Assembly (NCBI GenBank): GCA_963978905.1
Contig: OZ022257.1
Coordinates: 18,681,664-18,745,663, forward strand
Direction: 5' to 3'
Length of the DNA: 64,000 bases
Source: Trichostrongylus colubriformis
Lineage: Eukaryota > Nematoda > Chromadorea > Rhabditida > Trichostrongylidae
The notes under the pieces: generated by a model
Told to the model about the DNA's origin: nothing
The model's input: the letters and a program-made list of their open reading frames with translations, nothing else
Database searches by the model: none
Program-made: the position numbers and the translations under genes
Part shown: positions 11,001 through 23,000 of the stretch, piece by piece
How the letters are laid out: each line of letters begins with the position of its first letter
How positions within the stretch are numbered: position 1 is the first letter of the stretch

Positions 11001-14000
11001 GACGGCGGCCTTAGCGTGGTGAGAACCCGCGCGGATCTGTGACGAAATTCGAACTTTGTCGAGGATCTTGGCTTGTAGCCAGAGTGTGGCGAGGATTAGT
11101 GCGGGCTTTCGCCACGATCATCATACTGTAGTAACGTTTGCTTGGACATTAAATAGAGCGCGTCGTAGCAGTGGTGGCGTCTCAGGTGTTGAGTGCCTCT
11201 GCCACCGTCGACGGCGGTGCCGCAAAGTATGAAGCGATCTACGAAAAGGTTTCAACTGTAAGTGATTCACTTAATCACTCAACATGCAGTAGCGGTCAAA
11301 AATATATGCGGTTTGGGATTTTGACCATAACTTGGTTCGATGTTTGCATATCTCGCTCAATTTTTTTTGTGTTCTGAAGGCAACTGTTACTCAATGAAAT
11401 AAATTATCTCAGTCGAGTAGGATGCAGTGTGAAGGTTTAAAAAATTATTTAACTGAAACCACTGAAAATGGTCAACTCCGTGCCTCAGTGCTGTTAGGAT
11501 TTGAAATAGCGTGCAACAAAGTCCCAGCCTCAATCCGTATTATTTTCTGCCCACCTGCCCGTTTCGATGAGTTATAAGCTTTTTATGGCCAATTGAATTT
11601 TTGGAAAGGTTTGGCTATTTTTAGAGTTTTTGTCAAACAAATTTTCCAATTTCAACACTACACCCTACTTTGCTTCACTGAGTACCAGCTGCCTTCGAAA
11701 AACAAAAAAAATTGAATAAGAAATGTAAACTTCGACCAAAGTTATGGTTAGAATCCATAACCGCATATATTTTTGACCGCTACTAGCTGCAGTGCTTATG
11801 TGATACATTCTGCATATAACAGTCGTGGGGCGTTAGAGTGCAGGTGAAGTAGATGAATTTTAATCAGCGCTCTGTGTCTAGTGGTCTAGAAACCCTCCAT
11901 GATGTATGCTTATTAGTAGCGCTTCTAGAAAATAAAACCGATAAAGGATTGCGGCTGACCATCATAGATCATTGCAGTGGTAGTAATGACTCAACGATTT
12001 TAAAAGAAGGCTCGATGGTCTTATTTTCATCCAGAAGAAACTCATTAATACCATCCCTTCTACTACTTATGAGATTTTTGCTGCAGCTTTCGATTAATTT
12101 CAGATCAACGCTTCAGAAACTCAGCTGCCTTCACCAGCAGCGCTGAAGAAGAAGATCATTTTGAAGCATAAAAAGTTACCCATAGAGAATGAAGATCTTG
12201 CCACTTTTGTTACGAGTACAGATGAGTGTGAGTTTCGATTTCTTCTGAGCGTAGCTGTCTCTCGTTAATCTGTCGTCTTTTCGGTTCTGTGCAGTTCAAG
12301 ATACGGATATTTTGTCTCGTGAATGTATCAAGAAAGGTGTTCTATCTTTGAAAGACGGCGTTCGTCATGTAGGATTTTCATGTTTTCGTTTTTTTTTTTC
12401 ATGGAATGTTTTGTCGAGAATGTGTTTAGGAATGGTCATCACATGTCTTTGTACTGTTTCCTGATAGGATCTGTTATTTGCTTGAATCCTGTGATGAATC
12501 TTCACTGAAGGATGACAAAGAAGATACCATGAGTATTATGGGAGACGATGAAAAGGAGGTAGGGAGTGTTGCACCGCCTTGTCCATTCTGTTAGGATGAA
12601 GGTGGAACAGGGGTGTATGTCGAATTCTCGCTTTGCGGCATCGCACCTGCGGCGCGATCAGCATGAGTTGCCGCCCGGTTTCAGTGGACTCTCACAGTAT
12701 CAGCTCATTGCGGCAGGACCCAACGGGCTGGTCTTGTGGGAGTACCTTAAAAAAGAGTAAATCAAACTTTAGACAGCGTAGAATATGGTGCTGTTGCAAT
12801 GAGCGTGCATCTTATAAAAAGTTGCACACATAAGTGTCTCTGAGGAGTCAGTATGCACACTCAGGCGTACGTATATTTTTGAGCAAGGCTTAGTGGAGCA
12901 AGGAAGGGTTCTTTGCCCCTCTAAGCTGCAGTGAAGCTAGCCCGTGGCGGAACGTCCCCATTCACTGCGATGCATCCAGAATACATAGAAATACTTTAAA
13001 CACCTAACAATTCAAACAAACCTTCAAGCAATAACAAACGGTAGAAATACTCCAACATTGTAGAAACAGACTCTAGGACATAAAATAACAATGATAACCA
13101 AACAACTAACATTAACGGTACTAATAATACATATAACAACAAACCTAATCAGTAGACAAACAATTAATTCATGCGTAGAACTTCGAAGGGAGTACGCAAT
13201 CGCACGCGAAGAAAACAATTCGCGCTCGCCGCGCCAAAATTCTACGTAACCATATGCAACAGAGGAAGAGAGGTGCGGGCGGATTGGTCGAACTTTCGCT
13301 TCGCGGCGTCGCACTCGCGGCTCCGTCAGCATGACCTGCTGCAGTCGGTTGGAATTCCGCTCAGTATACAGTGGGCTGGTGTCGTGGGAACCTTCAAAGA
13401 TTGAAGTGGAAGCTCCGGAAGTTCATATATGTTGTGGCTGTTGCTGTTTCAACGGATAGATTTACAAACAACTCGCACTCGCCGCGGGCGGCTGCGCGAA
13501 AGCTCGACCAATTGACCTCCACCCATGGGACAGTGACAAGCGACATCGCCACAGCACATGTGTATGTTAGGGTCCAACGTCGGCGATCTGATCTCGGCTG
13601 TTGCTCATGCAGTCGTAGACCCAAGAGCACGTTCCAGTCCTGATCTCAATCTTAATCACTAATCTCATCAGCCTTGCCTGGCTGTATACATGAGACTCGT
13701 TACAATGCCATTACTACATCGTTATGATTGCGTTTGTTTTCTGCCGTACAAGTTCGTTATGGTGGAGACTTTATTGTGCCTGACATTTCGGCAGTTTCGA
13801 CTCCAGAAGCCTGAAAGAATTTTACTGGTGCCGCTACTTATCCTGCATACAGCTTGCGATTCGATTCAACTCAAACCAAAGAAATGTGTACGAGGTCGAA
13901 ATTTGAACATCGGCTGGTTTCACCAGCACTTTACGCTTGCGCAATTTTAACGATACACTTGAGCAAGTAGGACTACTCTGACCACCATAACAAACCTGTA

Positions 14001-17000
14001 CGGTAGAAAACAAACACAATCGTATAGATGAAGTTATGCCTAGGTCTGAGAGACGGACATGGAGTTTGCTATTACGACAAAGCGAAAGGAATGTTGTATG
14101 CATGGCGTGTCTCTTCTTTGGGGAATCGTCAGTGCTGAGCATGGTAATCTCTTGAAAACATTCTTTACTTAATCGTTCATGTCTTTAGGATGAACCGTTC
14201 GCTGGATTTGGTATACGTCCCGAAGAGCAACACATCACAGAAGAATGGTTCCATGGACATTGTGAGCGAGAGGCAAGTTCACCATTCATGTCGTTTGGGG
14301 CGTGTTGCCCACTGCTGTCTCATTTCTAGCCTCACACAATACCCCTAGTCTTACAAGCAGTTGTGGTAATTTCTAGGAGGCGAAGGAGCGGATACTGCAA
14401 CATAAACATCGAGGAAATGGCTTATTCATGGTAAGAGACTCCAACCTCTTCATTGGTGACTATTCGCTGACAATTCTTCATGACGAGAAAGTTCATCATG
14501 TCCGGATTAAGACAAGAATCGTTGACAGTGAGTAGTTGACGCGGCACGTTTTATTGAATCAATTACTGTTAGCTTGTAATTTTGTCGTTCGGAAATAATT
14601 TGTGCAAATTTGGACTTTGTCATTCTCACTGTCGGGAGGGCGGAGCTAAAAGGTGGGGGTCATGTGTTGTGTCCGTATTATAGTGTCCTGCCATGGTACG
14701 CATGAAAGCACTTGGTACGTCTCACGCAAGAAGAGCTTCTATGGAGTGTCATTGGTGGAAGGTCGCTAGGAGTGTTTGGGCCACACCCCTCAACGTGTAA
14801 AAGGGCGGGGGAAGGAAAGCTCCAATGCTCTTATATCCGTGATGGTACAGGGAATTTTTCCTGCGAAGAAGTATTTTTTCAAAGCCGCATCATCAGGTCA
14901 ACCTAGGTTCCAAGGCCTTGCATGAGTTATAGAAAGAATCGCATCTGCAGCAATCAATCGGTTTTGGTTCGTTCGATTTGCAATCTTTGCAGCTTCAATC
15001 ACTCTGCAATCTTTTGTTCTTGTGTGAATCCACAGTCATTTCAACGCGTGAACTTGGCATAGCGCCTGGTAGTGATTATGGTACACCATCCTTACTCCTG
15101 AAAATGCATTTGTGTAATATTAGGTAGTCTAAAAAGTCTTTTCGTATTTTTAAATACCGCTTTTTCCCTCAAAACTGCTTTCCACAAAATTTCTTCTGTA
15201 CATATATATGTAGTACAAGTCCACACGCATCCATAGGTATTGTTGTCTTCCATCTCCCTGATAATCCTTTTCGGCAAAATAAAAATATCAAAAGTCACCT
15301 CATTTTCAATTCCAATTTTTTTCTTTGAATGGCGTTAGACAGGGAAAGGGAAAGGTGATAATCCGATGGAGAAAGATCAGAACTATAAAGCAGCAATTTT
15401 TATCCAAGCTCGGGGATTTTTTGAAAAAAAATTTAAAAATTTTTTTACCACTATTGAAAAAATGACTCGCCGAAAAATCTCGAGCTTGGATAAAAATTGC
15501 TGCCCCATCCACCTTATAGCCCTGATCTTGCTCCATCGGATTATCACCTTTTCCTTTCCCTGTCTAACGCCACTCAAAAAAAAATCTTTTTATAATTTTT
15601 GTATTGAAAATGAGGTGACTTTTGATATTTTTATTTTGCCGAAAAGGGTTATCCGGGAGATGGAAGACAATAATACCTATAGATGCGTGTGGAATTATAC
15701 TACATGTGCATGTACAGAAGAGATTGCTGGAAAGCAGTTTGGAGGGAAAAAGCAGTATTCAAAAATCCGCAATTACTTAGTTGCCAACCTAATAGTTCGG
15801 TAAAAACTCGGCTGTGATGATTAGTGAGCTTTCATGTGTTCTTGTGTTAATGCATACCTTATATCATGGTGCATGATGGTTTCAGGAGAGAAGAAGTACT
15901 ACTTTATGGAAAATAAGGTGTGTGACACGTTGTACGAGCTGGTGTCATACTACACTCGAAATTATCTCACTACTCCGACGTTCAAAATGATACTCACTAC
16001 TCCATGTCCTCAACCACAGCCTCACTTGAATCAGCCGTAAGCCATCTTGTTTATTACCCTTTTTGGGTTACCCTGTTGTATTATGTCGGTCAAAAAGTAT
16101 CCGCCCTTTTGGAAGCCTAGCTGTAGAATATCCAATACAATGCTAGAAACCAAACAAAAATCATCAGGCGCAGCACACTTCTCCACAGTCTAGGAGCAGT
16201 TCTTATTTTTTCATCTGAAAATTTTTCTCCTTATAATCAAAAAATTGTCGAGAGGCGATTCGGGTGGTAAGGCGGGGGGGGGGGGGCGTCGTCGCGGGAA
16301 GCGGTGGAACCTTACTTGTTAAATGAAGGAAGGTGAACTAGTTCTAGCGAATTTCGGTCCGTTCTAATTGTGAGGTACCATCGCTGTGTGGAGGACTGTT
16401 CGTGATTTTAATGGAATACGCTTACGATTGGCTATGAGGAAGTGCAAAGGGCGTATCATTTTGGACTCTGGTCTCGTTAGACGTACACGCAAGGCTACTG
16501 TCCTACCATGTATGGCTAGGCCACATCTCTCCTGAAACTACTCGTCATATTCCGAGCTAGATGCGACGTGTTTCCTAGAAATTCTGAGTCATCTAGTGCC
16601 AACAGCCAGAAATCGTGGTTCTTTGTGGTCTGAGATGACGGTTGAAACGTTGTCCTTTCTGAGAATCTCCCTAATACCCCGTATGCAGAAGGAAGAGCAG
16701 GTTTTGTATAAAGTGACTCCTGAATAATCCAAAAAATTGCGAACTATACTACTGGAAAATCATAAGAAATGTTAGTGGGCGAAACGGCGGCAATTTTGCC
16801 TAACCTAAGAAAAAGCTGATACGGTGTTTTTCATGCAGTTTGCGTTTTTCAACTGTAGTGTGGTAAAAATACATATTCCAGTTGGTTCTCACAAACAGCT
16901 GACAAGGCAAAGGCGGAGACTCTCCTCAGTCAAGTTCCGGAGGATGGCGCATTCTTGTTGAGGTATTCGAGCAGCGACAAAAGTGTCTTTGTCTTATCAA

Positions 17001-20000
17001 TCAGGTATGAGTGACAGTGCTTGTGATCGCTACCACTTGTCGTCGAGTTCTATTTCATGCTGATCACACTATTCACATCAGGGTAGATGGAGAGATCTGG
17101 CATTATCGACTGAAACGCGATGGACGCATCTTTGTCGTGAATCAGACGGTGTTCGAGAATCTGAATCAGATCGTAGAGTACTACCGCACTCGGGAATTCG
17201 TGCGCGGGATTTCTCTCAGACTTCCAGTCGATGAGAACGATGTGCATCTGGGATTGGGTCATCTAGAAATAGCCCAGGGGAGCTATCAGGAGCTGTCGCA
17301 ACTCGAAGAGAAGGTATGTTCGATCAAATTCGGGTCTCCCTTTTTAAAAAACCCTACCATGCATTAAATTTTAAAAAATTATTGGTCGCACTTCATCCGT
17401 GGTTCTTCAGTGATCCAATTCCAGATTATGGCCCGTGCGCTTCGACCGTACAGAGGTGTTAACGAGGATGATCTTTCTTTCCCTGCAAATGCCATTATTA
17501 CCGTGCTACGCAAGGAGGAGTCCTTGTGGACAGGTGAGTCAGCAACTCGTGCAGGCTTGCTGCGAGATCCCGTGAAAGCTTTCTATATATGTAAATCGTG
17601 GGTACTTTATACAAGTCTGATTTCTGCCCAATCAGGAATGGCCGATGTGTACCCTTGAGTCGGATTTCGGCCATGGCGTGTGACGTGCGACGCGATGCGT
17701 GTGAGCGTGGAGTGCAGTGTGTAATTGGGTCTTGGAGCGATTATACGTCATACGGTAACTACATGCGCAACCCTAGTATGAACGTGTAATCGCATCAGAA
17801 CCCAACTGAATGATAGTTTTCCTAGTTCGTATGCATCGCATCTTATGCTGTACGCTGAGGTGCAGAATTCTCGTGTAAAGGTATACACCCAGAAAGACTT
17901 CTCTGATTGGAGTTCCCCTAGAAGGACAACTGGTATCCCATTCGTAATTTAATACTTTAATATTAGGTCGATATGGCTCATCAGTTGGCTGGTTTCCTGC
18001 GTCCTATGTACAGGAAATATTACCGGAAAAGGTACCGACAACGGGAGGTTCGTTGCTCCCAGTTCTTACTCTTTTCTTATTGTTACGTATGCATAAATCC
18101 GATTTTTACGATCACAAGATCGTAAGGGTTATGCGCGCTCTCCCTTGAGCGTGCTATTTTCCCTCCGCAGCGCACGGCACGTGGAGGTAATACACAGCGT
18201 TGCAAAGGTAACATAGCACTTCCAAGTGAGAGTGCAAGTAACGACTAATGGTATCCTGCGCTCGTGCGGGCTTTAACCTCGTCTCAGCTGTTGACTTGAC
18301 ACATTGCTTGTACGGTGTATCCATTTAGCTGTAGCGAGTAATTATAACACAATCGAACTGGCTGGTACGGTAGTTGAACGGATTTCTGATGGCGAGAAGC
18401 AGCATGTCATTAAAATCTCTCACAGCGCTCAGCAGTGGAGCGGACAGCAATGGCTTTTGGCCGCCAGATGTGAGTCGGAATGTGGTTTTTTTTACCATTA
18501 GTATAGCAAGCCAGTCTCTTCTTTATAGCCGTCGAAGAAGCGGATGACTGGCAGAATCAGCTGTGGGACTTGACGCGCTCGGTAAATAATAAGATCAGTG
18601 TGTTAAGAACAAAAGAGAAGAGTGCAAGGATCGCTGCGGAACTGTCAAACCTTGTGGTGAGTTTGGAATCCCTAGAACGACTTCTTTGAAGTTTTGCAAC
18701 CCAACTATAGTTTTGCGACGGTCTGTTTTAGGTGTACTGCCAAGCGGTGCCGTTTGATGCTGCTCATATTCGTACTGGCTCTTTCTATGAGATGTGCTCA
18801 TTTGTGGAGAATAAGCTCGATAAGTTACTCGAAAAGGTGGAAAGCTTTCATCCCTGTTGCACCTTGTTTCACCATCCATTCGCACTTCTGCATCTTTATT
18901 GTCAAATCAATCTGCTCTTGGCATTTGTAGAGCGTTGATCTCCGAATACGAAATCATACACCATAATTTTGAACTACATTTGGGAAAAACACTGAAGAGG
19001 GTTCTTTCGCTTGGTCATCTCATTGTCAGTGTAAAAAATTCTGAGGTTGTCTAGTGACGCTGGCTGACAATTGGCCCATCTCTTGAAAGAAAACAATTCA
19101 CAAGTAATGGAACCGCAGACTGTTCCTTCACAGTCGCTGAAATTGCGTTTGCTAGCTTCCTTTTATTCACTTTGTGAAGCTTTTCTATGTCGAGCCCCTT
19201 TTCCTCTAGTCTTTTGATTGGTCTTGCAAATGTGCGTTCGCTCCTTCAATCAACCTTGCAACCTGTCTGCTCGACTTGGTGCCAGAGTAGTTGCCGCACC
19301 AAGAATAAAACATGCAGCTTGGGCTGATGGCCTCAGCTGTTCTTGTGCTTCCATTCCCGCAAGAACCACAACAGTTGAAAGTGGGGTTCATCAAAGTTTC
19401 GAGTTATGAGTTCAGGATGCCAGGATGCTATACAGTAACCATCGTCAAGGACGCGATAATATGCGCTGTTGCTCCGAATGCGCATAATGCATGAAATTTA
19501 CTGTTTTACTTCGATCTACCATTTCACTTGAGACATCGTATCCTGCATTTATCACAAATGTTTTGTATCGCCGAACTTCATCTGTGTTCAATTGATGCTG
19601 CGTAATTACTCCGCTGGCAACGCGTATAGTTACCCATCCTTTCATCCTGAGTTTGTGATTTTGCGCGAAGTACTGCAACGTTGAAAACGTTCCTTCTTCA
19701 CTGAGCATCTATGTATGTATCTGTGGAATGGAGAAGTATTATGACGTCACCTGAAAAAGGCAGTGAAGTTTTGTGGGGCCGCGCGTTAATAGAATTTACG
19801 GATGGGCAGGTGCGTAATTTCAGGGTTTGGTCACTTTCAACATTCGACAGTTGTCACGGGTGTATCCACATGGTTCGAGGATCACATCAGCCAATTACAA
19901 TCCCGTACCGATGTGGAATGCCAGTTGTCACATGGTTTGTTCCTTTTCCGTTGGTCTCATCGCCTGGTGGAATTGTTTCAAACGGGGGCACAATTTTTTA

Positions 20001-23000
20001 GGTTGCGCTGAATTACCAAACGGGTGACAAAGCTATGCAATTAAATCAAGGAAAATTCATGGGCAACGGTAGATGTGGATATGTGTTGAAACCTGAATAC
20101 ATGCTCGACGAGGGTTTTGATCCGCTTCATGGAGAGACTGTGAGTCAGTGAGACCAATCGAAGTATGAAAGGTTGAAAAATCAGTCCTCAGGTGGAGACA
20201 TCGACGTCGATCCGTTTAACAGTTCAAGTAATCGCCGGACGTCATCTTTCCCGTCGAGATAAGCACAAGGGAATATGTTCACCGTTTGTTGAGGTGGAAG
20301 TCGTTGGCCTACCGTGCGATGAAAGGTCCTACAAAACGAGGACCATTGGTGTGTTGAGTGGTTTTGTGGCGATGTCCTCTATTTGCTTATGATGATTTTC
20401 TTAAGCATCGAATGGTCTCAACCCGATTTGGAACCAGACATTCGTATTCGAAATTCACTGCCCTGAAATGGCGTTGCTGCGGTTTAATGTCGAAGATGGT
20501 GACTTTGTTGGACCCAAAACTGATCCTTTCATCGGACAAGCCGTCTTTCCACTGGACAGCATTCGCTGTGGTTAGCCTTTTAGCTTTCTTCTCCATTTTC
20601 AGGGGAAGGATATCAAGTCGAAGTGGCCATTCGAGACACATGTATCTCGACGCACTTTGAACGCTGATTTCAAACCTGTATTCGAAATCTGCCGAACGTT
20701 CCTTTAGGCAGAGCTGTGGAGGTTTTCCTGAAAAATAAAACTATTGCATGATAAGACCAGGACCTATAGCTCGCAAGACAGGCGTTTTCCACAACGCACA
20801 ACCAGTGCGGTTTTCGTCCGCTGGATCGAATTATCTCATGAGACAAATTTTTATTTAATGCGAGAACTTGATCAAATTCCGGAAAAACTCAGGGGCTGTT
20901 GGGTGGCAATACATTTACCACAGAAAAACCGTTGACTTTGCTGAGGAAGTGCTCTTGTTTTGCGCTTGTCGCGTAAATTTGGTGTGGTGAACATCTGTAT
21001 CGAGCACTATCGTGTTACCTTTGTCATGTTGTTACTGGCTTTTTTGTGAGAAGAAAAAAGAATAACATACCCTATTTTTCCGAAGTTGGGTCAAAAATTC
21101 GATCTGTATGAAAATTTTGCACATAGGCGCAATTTGACTCCTTGAGCACGGACATCATGATCGTTTTGCGCAAAAATCGTGGTTCACAGGAGTTTGCTCA
21201 TACTCATACGCTCATCTTAATCATGGAATTCCGTGGACGGTTTCTTCAAGTTGATATATTTGGATATGTCAAGTATTCAGAGGCTGGAAAAGCAAATTTC
21301 TGATTGAGAGGCTGAAAGGTAGATTTTTGAATTGGATAGTAATAAAATAGAAATTACATAAAATATAAAATCGAAATCACGCTATCATGTTGGACTGCCC
21401 AGCCCTCTTGTTCCTATTGAAGAGCAGGCGCAGATCGTGATTAAAGAACGACCAACGTCCATTTCGGTTATCTTCGCGGGCAAAGGATTTGGAAAGTCCA
21501 TATGAATTCACAATAGTGCTGTGAATATTTACAATAGTGTCAGAACTGCTTCATAAGTATCACCCCCAAAGGCTCTTGCCAGCATCTGGAAAACAAAAAT
21601 CGGTCGCAAAAATTATTGTGCGACCTAACATGACCCTTTTCGTTTATTAAGTAACGCCATTTCCATTTTGGCTCCAATATTCTGATGATACCGTAATGAA
21701 ACTCTTCAGGCTTCCGGTCGGTTCCTCTCCTGAATCAGTTCAGTGAAGAACTTGAACTGTCAGCACTGCTTGTGGATGTTCAGATGATCTCTGTGGAGGG
21801 CTCGAGCCTAATCCATTCCGCACATTCCGTTCTGCAGGTTGGCAATGATTGATTGTGATTGGTACTGATTTCACCTTTGATAGAAGATACATGTCCATTT
21901 AAGAAATTTTGCTGTTGAATCAATTAAAGTAAACTGATTGAACTCATATGTCCTTTGCTACTGGTTATTTCTAGTGTGCAAAGCTTCCTCTTCTCCTTAG
22001 CGTCAGTCCCGCGCCGTTGCAGGATCCGCTGTTTTTGTGAGCTGTCGTCACTTTCTTCTATCCAAGGCATCTTCTGCCGTGGCTTTTACTTCCGTGTGGT
22101 CGGTCTTGATGACATCCCTCCACCTTTTCCTTGGGGCTCCTTGCGGTTGCTTGCTGGTTACTTCGAGTTCTACACCCTTCTTGATTGGGTGGTCTGCGAA
22201 CCTACTCAACACGTGCCCATACCACCTTAGGCGCTGCTCCCTCAACTTCAGCTGGACCGGAGCCGTCTGCATTGACTGCCCTGACGTCCTCGTTCGTGAT
22301 ACTGTCGAGCCGCGCCCAATCACATGCCCATCTCAGCGTCCTCATTTCTGCGTAATGTAGGTGCTTCTCGTGATTCGTTATCAGGAGCCACCACTCACTG
22401 CCATAGAGCATTGCGGTTCCGTATACTTTGCCCTTTAAAATCCTGGAGCACCATCGATCGCAGATGATTCCGTGGGGTATTTTCGTTTCAATCATGCCGT
22501 ATTTATTCGAGCTCTCACGGCGTGATCTACCGTACCATCCTCGGCTATATCACTTCCCAGGTATCTGTAGTTCTGAACCTTCCAGTGTTTTTTTCATGGC
22601 GGTCCACGATGGATCCCGTAGAATACTTGAAACTCAGGAATTCGGCTTTCTTGACATTCATTCGTAGGCCGTTCACTGCCAGCCTTGCCTGCCATCTCTG
22701 CACCTTCGCCTGAAGTTCTTTTCTGGTACCCGCTATCACGGCGATGTCTTCAGTGAAGAGAATGGTCCTCAGTGGTTCCCCTATGAAGTCTTTCATTATG
22801 CCATCTAAGATGAGCAAGAAGAGGAACGGGCTCAGCTCTAAGCCTTGTTGTACCCCCACCGAGAGCCCTACTTACGCTGTCAGTCCTTGCGAGGTGCATG
22901 TGACAGCCTTAATCCCATCGTACATGTCCTGTATAAAGGAGATAAGATGTTCTGGTAACTCTCGCTCTTAAAGCGCGTTTCAGACTACTAGTCGTAGCTG

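Larger units (their letters stand above)
12104..18047 (+). other. plc-3: plc-3 exons 12-21: gamma-specific insert (split PH N-half, two SH2, SH3)
   Basis: Exons: 12104-12227, 12295-12368, 12430-12558, 14189-14272, 14377-14527, 15886-16036, 16882-17004, 17082-17313, 17425-17533, 17967-18047. Residues 459-567 carry the [18 protein letters not shown] block and the N-half of the split PH ([20 protein letters not shown]). The N-terminal SH2 runs about 586-690 (EEWFHG; FMVRDS with Arg615). The C-terminal SH2 runs about 697-795 (PWF; FLLRYSS with Arg723). The SH3 runs about 815-870 (ALRPY, then GWFPASYV). The linker before SH3 is short and holds a single Tyr (about 804, SYQEL), the position where vertebrate PLC-gamma carries activating tyrosines; that role is inferred here. 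Exon 15 ends at a GC donor. Confidence 0.93.

Noticed and set aside
14431..14436. Donor-like GTAAGA after GGCTTATTCATG in the first SH2 exon
   Set aside because: Reading through gives [15 protein letters not shown], the SH2 phosphotyrosine-binding core, so there is no intron here.
18577..18584. Donor-like GTAAAT after ACGCGCTCG in plc-3 exon 23
   Set aside because: The frame continues as [20 protein letters not shown] up to a better GTGAGT donor at 18657 that keeps phase with exon 24.
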